A stretch of DNA of 10,690 bases from Lentisphaeria bacterium (GTDB taxonomy: Bacteria; Verrucomicrobiota; Lentisphaeria; Victivallales; Victivallaceae), in contig JABLYX010000099.1 of assembly GCA_018265615.1 (NCBI GenBank), positions 1-10,690 of the forward strand, in the 5' to 3' direction. The notes beneath the pieces were generated by a model. That model saw only the letters and a program-made list of their open reading frames with translations, did no database searches and had not been told where the DNA came from. The position numbers and the translations under genes were made by a program. Shown here piece after piece: positions 6,794 through 10,690 of the stretch (positions within the stretch are counted from its first letter, which is position 1; the number at the start of each line of letters is the position of its first letter).

Positions 6794-6834
6794 ATAGGGT
6801 TTCTCATTGCAACAACAAAGAAGAGGGATACCGG

Positions 6835-7557
6835 ATGAAACTGACAGGATTTCTGGCGGGTGCAGTGGTTCTTGCCTTTGCGCTTTGCTCGTGCGGACGG
6901 GACGACGGCAAGCTCGTCATGGTGACCGAGGCGACCTTTCCCCCTTATGAATTCCGCGAGGGGAACCGGATCACCGGAATCGACGTGGATTTGATGGAGG
7001 CGGTCGCGAAGGCCGCCGGGAAAGAGCTCGTGGTCGAAGACATGAGCTTCGATTCGGTGATCGCGGCGGTGCAGGCCGGCAAAGCGGACGTCGCGGCTTC
7101 CGGCATTACCGTGACCGACGAGCGGAAGCGGCAGGTGAATTTTTCGATTCCTTATATGACGGCGCAACAGGTCATCATCGTTCCGAAGGGCTCCCCGATC
7201 AGGGGGAAGGCTGATCTGAAGGGGAAGCGCGTCGGCGTCCAGCACGGCACGACCGGCGATCTCTTCATGGCGAAAAACATTCAGGAGCCGGAACGGTTTC
7301 CGAACGGGGCGCTTGCGGTCGCCGCACTCGACGCGGACAAGCTCGACGCGGTCGTGCTCGACATCGAGCCGTCGAAGGTCCATGTTTCGATGCGGAAGAA
7401 CCTCGTCATTCTCGACGAGCCGCTGACCTCCGAGGAATACGCGATCGCGATCCGCAAGGATAATACGGCGCTGCTCGAGCAGGTGAACGCCGTGATCCGC
7501 CAACTCCGCGGGAACGGCGGGCTCGACGCGATCAAGGCGAAGTACACGAAGAAGTAG
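6835..7557 (+). CDS. Polar amino-acid ABC transporter, substrate-binding lipoprotein
   Basis: This 240-aa solute-binding protein of the His/Gln/Arg-binding family captures a polar amino acid and delivers it to the permease. The N-terminus is a lipoprotein signal (MKLTGFLAGAVVLAFALCSC), with Cys20 as the lipidated residue in an LCS-C lipobox. The family signature is plain: TEATFPPYEF (31-40), ITGIDVDLMEAVAK, then SGITVTDERKRQVNFS with Arg97 as the expected ligand carboxylate contact, and DAVVLDIEPS with Asp176 as the expected amino-group contact. Length matches family norms. The ATG at 6835 has AGAGGG seven bases upstream; the longer frame from 6766 runs through the promoter and lacks a signal peptide at its start. 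The ligand (Gln, Glu, Arg, His or other) cannot be decided from sequence. Confidence 0.92.
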   Translation: MKLTGFLAGAVVLAFALCSCGRDDGKLVMVTEATFPPYEFREGNRITGIDVDLMEAVAKAAGKELVVEDMSFDSVIAAVQAGKADVAASGITVTDERKRQVNFSIPYMTAQQVIIVPKGSPIRGKADLKGKRVGVQHGTTGDLFMAKNIQEPERFPNGALAVAALDADKLDAVVLDIEPSKVHVSMRKNLVILDEPLTSEEYAIAIRKDNTALLEQVNAVIRQLRGNGGLDAIKAKYTKK

Positions 7558-7569
7558 GCCGGGGGCCGT

Positions 7570-8289
7570 ATGGAAGCTCTTCTTGACTGGCTGCAATCGG
7601 CGTGGAACGAATTCCGCGAATCGTTCTACATCAATTTCATCAAAGACGACCGCTGGCGCTATCTCTCCGACGGCTTTGTTGTCACGCTTGAGATCGCCGC
7701 CTGCGCGGTGCTGCTCGGCGTCCTGCTCGGCTTCGCCGTGGCGGTGATCCGTTCGACGCACGACAAGACCGGAAAGCTCAGGGTGCTGAACTTTCTCTGC
7801 AAGGCCTACCTGACCGTGATCCGCGGGACCCCGGTCGTCGTGCAGTTACTCATCATCTACTTCGTGATTTTCGGGTCGGTCAATGTGAGCAAGGTGCTTG
7901 TCGCGATCGTCGCATTCGGCGTGAACTCGGGCGCGTATGTCGCGGAGATCATCCGCGGCGGAATCATGTCGATCGACAAAGGGCAGTTCGAAGCGGGGCG
8001 GAGCCTCGGGCTCGGCTATGTGCAGACGATGGTCTACATCATCCTGCCGCAGGCGTTCAAGAATGTCCTGCCGGCGTTGGGGAATGAATTCATCGTGCTG
8101 CTGAAGGAGACCAGCGTCTCCGGCTATATCGCGCTGCAGGACCTGACCAAGGGCGGCGACATCATCCGCAGCCAGACCTACACGGCGTTCCTGCCGCTCA
8201 TTGCCGTGGCGGCGATCTACCTCGCGGTCGTGATGCTCTTCAGCTGGTTGTTGGGGAAACTGGAAAAGAGGTTGAAGAACAATGAGTAA
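7570..8289 (+). CDS. Polar amino-acid ABC transporter, permease
   Basis: This 239-aa inner-membrane permease is of the HisM/GlnP family. Residues 35-60 form the first clear membrane span, RGTP (85-88) is conserved in this family, and the EAA loop that docks the ATPase is FEAGRSLGLGYVQTMVYIILPQ (140-161) before NVLPALGNEFIVLLKETS. It follows the binding-protein gene after 12 bases and overlaps the ATPase gene by 8 bases, so the three are co-translated. Only one permease gene is present, so the channel is probably a homodimer. The N-terminus (about 30 residues) is soluble and somewhat long for the family. Confidence 0.93.
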   Translation: MEALLDWLQSAWNEFRESFYINFIKDDRWRYLSDGFVVTLEIAACAVLLGVLLGFAVAVIRSTHDKTGKLRVLNFLCKAYLTVIRGTPVVVQLLIIYFVIFGSVNVSKVLVAIVAFGVNSGAYVAEIIRGGIMSIDKGQFEAGRSLGLGYVQTMVYIILPQAFKNVLPALGNEFIVLLKETSVSGYIALQDLTKGGDIIRSQTYTAFLPLIAVAAIYLAVVMLFSWLLGKLEKRLKNNE

Positions 8290-9031
8290 GATCGACAGAA
8301 GCGCGCCCGTTTTCGAAATCGGCCGTCTGGTCAAGGAGTTCAACGGACTCAGGGCGGTGAATGATGTTTCAACCGGGATTTTTCACGGCGAGGCGGTCTT
8401 CATCGTCGGGCCGTCGGGATCCGGAAAAAGCACGTTTCTCCGCTGTCTGAACCTGCTCGAAGAGCCGACCTCCGGGGAGATCCGCTTCAAGGGGGAGCTC
8501 ATCAACCGCCCGAAAGCGCCGGTCAACAAGTTCCGGCAGCAGGTCGGGATGGTGTTCCAGCACTTCAATCTGTTCCCGCACCTCTCGATTCTCGAGAACA
8601 TCACGATCGCGCCGGTGAAAACCGGCCGCTCGACGCGGGCGGAGGCGGTTGCGCAGGCCGACGCCCTGCTGAAGCGGATCGGGCTCTACTCCAAACGCGA
8701 CGCCTATCCGCAGCAGCTCTCCGGCGGCCAGAAGCAGCGCATCGCGATCGTGCGTTCGCTCGTGATGAATCCCGACGTGCTTCTCTTCGACGAGCCGACC
8801 TCCGCGCTCGATCCGGAGATGGTCGGCGAAGTGCTTTCCCTCATGAAGGAGCTCGCGGGGGAGGGGCTCACGATGGTGGTCGTGACCCATGAAATCGGAT
8901 TCGCCCGCGAGGTCGCAAGCCGCGTGATTTTCATGGATCACGGCCGGGTGCTCGAAGAGGGCGCCCCGGATGCATTCTTCAACAGCCCGGCGAATCCGCG
9001 GCTGCGCGACTTCCTTTCGAAAGTCCTGTAG
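8282..9031 (+). CDS. glnQ: Polar amino-acid ABC transporter, ATPase
   Basis: This 249-aa ATPase energises the importer. All motifs are intact: Walker A GPSGSGKST (43-51), Q-loop Gln93 (GMVFQHFNLFPH), signature LSGGQKQR (146-153), Walker B LLFDEP (167-172), D-loop SALD and switch His203 (VVTHE). The sequence closely follows the GlnQ/HisP subfamily; the symbol is by similarity only. Its ATG lies within the last codons of the permease (ATGAGTAA overlap). The N-terminal extension before FEIGRLVKEF is about 10 residues. It ends one base from the stop of the convergent kinase-like gene, with no hairpin between them. Confidence 0.94.
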   Translation: MSKIDRSAPVFEIGRLVKEFNGLRAVNDVSTGIFHGEAVFIVGPSGSGKSTFLRCLNLLEEPTSGEIRFKGELINRPKAPVNKFRQQVGMVFQHFNLFPHLSILENITIAPVKTGRSTRAEAVAQADALLKRIGLYSKRDAYPQQLSGGQKQRIAIVRSLVMNPDVLLFDEPTSALDPEMVGEVLSLMKELAGEGLTMVVVTHEIGFAREVASRVIFMDHGRVLEEGAPDAFFNSPANPRLRDFLSKVL

Positions 9032-9032
9032 G

Positions 9033-9638
9033 TCACCGGCCGATTCCGGCGGCCTTGACGATCAGCTCCGCACACGCCTCGATCCCGAGTGCGCTGCTTT
9101 CGAGGGTCATCTGGTAGTTGGGGAGGGCGCCCCACTGCCTGCCTGTGTAGTGCCGGTAATACGTCTGCCGTTTTTTGTCGCGGTCGCGCAGGAACTTCTC
9201 GGGCCTGGCCTGCGTTTCGCCGTAATGGCGCGTGATCTGATTGATGCGGAACTCCATGTCGGCATGGATGAAGATGTTCAGGCAGTCGGCCCGTTCCCGC
9301 AGGATGTAGTCGGCGCAGCGCCCGACAATGACGCACGGCTCTTTTTCCGCGAGGCCGCGGATGATGTTGTGCTGGATGATGTAAAGCTGGTCGGAGATCG
9401 GCAGCACGCCGCCGTCGAGTCCGGTGCCGAGCGCCCAGTTGAACAGGAACGCATTCGCGGATTCGGCATATTCGCCGTTTTCGAGGATGAACTGCTCGGC
9501 CAGCCCGCTCTCTTTTGCGATTTTCGCGACGAGCTCCCGGTCGTAACATGCGATGCCGAGGCGTTCCGCGACGAGTTTGCCGATGGTCCTGCCGCCGCTG
9601 CCGAATTCGCGGCTGATGGTGATGATGCGTGTGTTCAT
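9033..9638 (-). CDS. Cytidylate-kinase-like P-loop protein
   Basis: This 201-aa protein belongs to the cytidylate-kinase-like family (Pfam 'cytidylate kinase-like', not the essential Cmk). It begins ITISREFGSGGRTIGK, a P-loop spanning about 8-21 with the binding GSGG, and continues with IVGRCADYIL. The C-terminal part DKKRQTYYRHYTGRQWG and NYQMTLESSALGIE is typical of this family. It probably phosphorylates a nucleotide or small molecule; the true substrate is unknown. The start has GGGGAG about 9 bases upstream and its own promoter. Stop codons of this gene and the ABC ATPase gene face each other with one base between. It is flanked by two amino-acid transport systems, but no functional link is shown. 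Confidence 0.88.
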   Translation of the reverse strand: MNTRIITISREFGSGGRTIGKLVAERLGIACYDRELVAKIAKESGLAEQFILENGEYAESANAFLFNWALGTGLDGGVLPISDQLYIIQHNIIRGLAEKEPCVIVGRCADYILRERADCLNIFIHADMEFRINQITRHYGETQARPEKFLRDRDKKRQTYYRHYTGRQWGALPNYQMTLESSALGIEACAELIVKAAGIGR

Positions 9639-9676
9639 GATGAAGTCTCCCCTGTGTCGGGCGGATTGTTTGAAGG

Positions 9677-9705
9677 AATATAGATCTCCACTGACGGAAC
9701 GTCAA
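9677..9705 (-). promoter_or_regulatory. Promoter of the kinase-like gene, with embedded palindrome
   Basis: The minus strand reads TTGACG (9705-9700), 17 bases, TATATT (9682-9677): a strong sigma-70-type promoter. The -35 box lies in the last codons of the upstream symporter gene. A perfect TGACG-GAA-CGTCA palindrome (9692-9704) overlaps the -35 box and could be an operator. Confidence 0.6.
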
Positions 9706-10690
9706 TGGCTTTCATGGAAAATATCTCTCGCTGCCGGATGGCTCCTCCTCAGGACGAACCGCCAGAAAAGCAGCCAGAAAAGCAGCATGCCGACGGAAAT
9801 GAGCCACACCTCTCCGATTCCGCGCGAGAAAACCAGCACGAGGGCGAGCGACGTCCAGATCCCGCCCCCCATGATCGGCTCATGCAGCAGCTGCTTGTAG
9901 CCGAAGCTCGCCGCGGCGGGCGTGTTGTTCTCCGGGTCCACCGTGCGCAGCAGCAATAGTCCGGTCGCCGTTACGCCGAGCCCCTGTCCGAACTCCGCGA
10001 TGGCGCGTTCGAACCATGCGTCTTCGAAGAGCCGCGGGGCGACGTAGAGAACCATGAAGACGCTCCATGCGGTTCCGCCGATCACGAGCACCAGCAGCGG
10101 CATCCAGTAATTCAGCACGAAGTCGAGCCGGATCGACGCGACCGCCGCCACCACGAGAAAGTCGAGCGCCGCGCCGCCGAGCCGCTGGATCTGCCCCTGG
10201 TCCACGAGCGAATCGAGCCGGACCATGAGCAGGAGCTTCTGCAGGATCAACCCGCCGATCAGACAGAGCGGAAACAGCGGGAAGCTGGTCAGGACCTTCA
10301 GGTTCTGTATGCCCGCCGGCATGAACTGGTCCAGGAACGCCAGCAATTGCTGGAGCCCGTAGCCGATCAGCACGGCCAGCCCGAGTGCGGCGATATGCAG
10401 CGCGAGCGAGTCGACCGACTCGCTCTGGACGGTCTGCTTTCCGGCCGGCGGCTGCGCATGTTTCGGGTAGATGCCGATCCGTTCATGCGGCGTCTGCTCG
10501 CTGAAGGTGCGGACGTTCTGCACCCAGCCGCGCCGGACCGCAAGGTTGATCAGCGCCATGCCGAGCGTGATACCGAGCACCATCCCGACCGTCCCCAGCG
10601 TGGAGCCGAGCGGGAGGCCGCCGTCCCAGCCGAATCCCATGAACGTTTTCGTCAGCCCCGCGACGGTACCGTGGCCGCCCTCGAAGCCGA
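9702..10690 (-). CDS. gltS: GltS-type sodium:glutamate symporter, partial
   Basis: This is the C-terminal part of a GltS-family sodium-dependent glutamate carrier; the start lies beyond the window edge. The frame stays open to the edge, where it encodes GFEGGHGTVAGL, the family's conserved GGHGT motif, so the ATG at 10640 is internal. Several membrane spans follow (TLGTVGMVLGITLGMALI; LALHIAALGLAVLIGY; PLCLIGGLILQKLLL; PLLVLVIGGTAWSVFMVLYVA), separated by a hydrophilic loop (RTFSEQTPHERIGIYPKHA). The late motif EFGQGLGVTATGLLLLRTVDPEN is characteristic. The gene symbol follows family membership; sodium and glutamate specificity are inferred. Confidence 0.88.
   Translation of the reverse strand, partial: GFEGGHGTVAGLTKTFMGFGWDGGLPLGSTLGTVGMVLGITLGMALINLAVRRGWVQNVRTFSEQTPHERIGIYPKHAQPPAGKQTVQSESVDSLALHIAALGLAVLIGYGLQQLLAFLDQFMPAGIQNLKVLTSFPLFPLCLIGGLILQKLLLMVRLDSLVDQGQIQRLGGAALDFLVVAAVASIRLDFVLNYWMPLLVLVIGGTAWSVFMVLYVAPRLFEDAWFERAIAEFGQGLGVTATGLLLLRTVDPENNTPAAASFGYKQLLHEPIMGGGIWTSLALVLVFSRGIGEVWLISVGMLLFWLLFWRFVLRRSHPAARDIFHESH

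Noticed and set aside
6787..7761. 324-aa minus-strand frame opposite the binding-protein gene
   Set aside because: It is antisense to a clear lipoprotein gene, crosses into the permease gene and has low-complexity Arg/Asp/Leu composition.
9001..9060. Hairpin terminator between the ABC ATPase gene and the kinase-like gene
   Set aside because: Only weak GC-rich self-complementarity is present and no T-tract in either direction; not reported.

Overview
The window is a piece of a GC-rich bacterial chromosome. A secreted GH42-like glycoside hydrolase controlled by its own LacI-type repressor, polar amino-acid transporters, a cytidylate-kinase-like protein and a degraded IS element of a type common in the Planctomycetes/Verrucomicrobia/Lentisphaerae group suggest a Lentisphaerae-like (Victivallis-type) or related gut carbohydrate degrader. 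This taxonomic guess rests on gene style and family memory, not on a marker gene.

Layout. Positions 1-130 hold no gene I recognise, only a strong hairpin with a T-tract (90-114). Positions 133-1948 form a lower-GC island bounded by two copies of a GC-rich palindrome. They are a perfect 28-bp direct repeat and, because the core is a palindrome, also a 22-bp inverted repeat when read outward. Between them lies a dead or recoded IS4-superfamily insertion sequence on the minus strand. It has a small AbrB-like leader ORF with a good ribosome binding site but an in-frame TGA, followed by a YREK-type DDE transposase split in two by a 1-nt frameshift.

Positions 1956-5644 (minus strand) hold a two-gene operon: a consensus sigma-70-type promoter, a LacI-family regulator, and an exported 844-aa GH42-like hydrolase whose ATG overlaps the regulator's stop codon (ATGA). 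One copy of the GC-rich palindrome lies just downstream of the hydrolase and probably terminates the operon. Upstream of the promoter, on the minus strand, is an EamA/DMT-family exporter gene with its own promoter.

Positions 6766-9031 (plus strand) hold a complete polar amino-acid ABC importer operon, divergent from the exporter: lipoprotein substrate-binding protein, one membrane permease (so probably a homodimer) and ATPase. Positions 9033-9638 (minus strand) encode a cytidylate-kinase-like P-loop protein, convergent with the ATPase gene. It has a promoter whose -35 box overlaps the stop codon of the last gene, a GltS-type sodium:glutamate symporter (9702 to the window edge, start outside).

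I see no clear undescribed multi-gene system. The best leads are the palindromic repeat pair around the IS, the three reading-frame breaks in the IS, the regulator-first GH42 operon, and an isolated kinase-like protein beside two glutamate-type transport systems.
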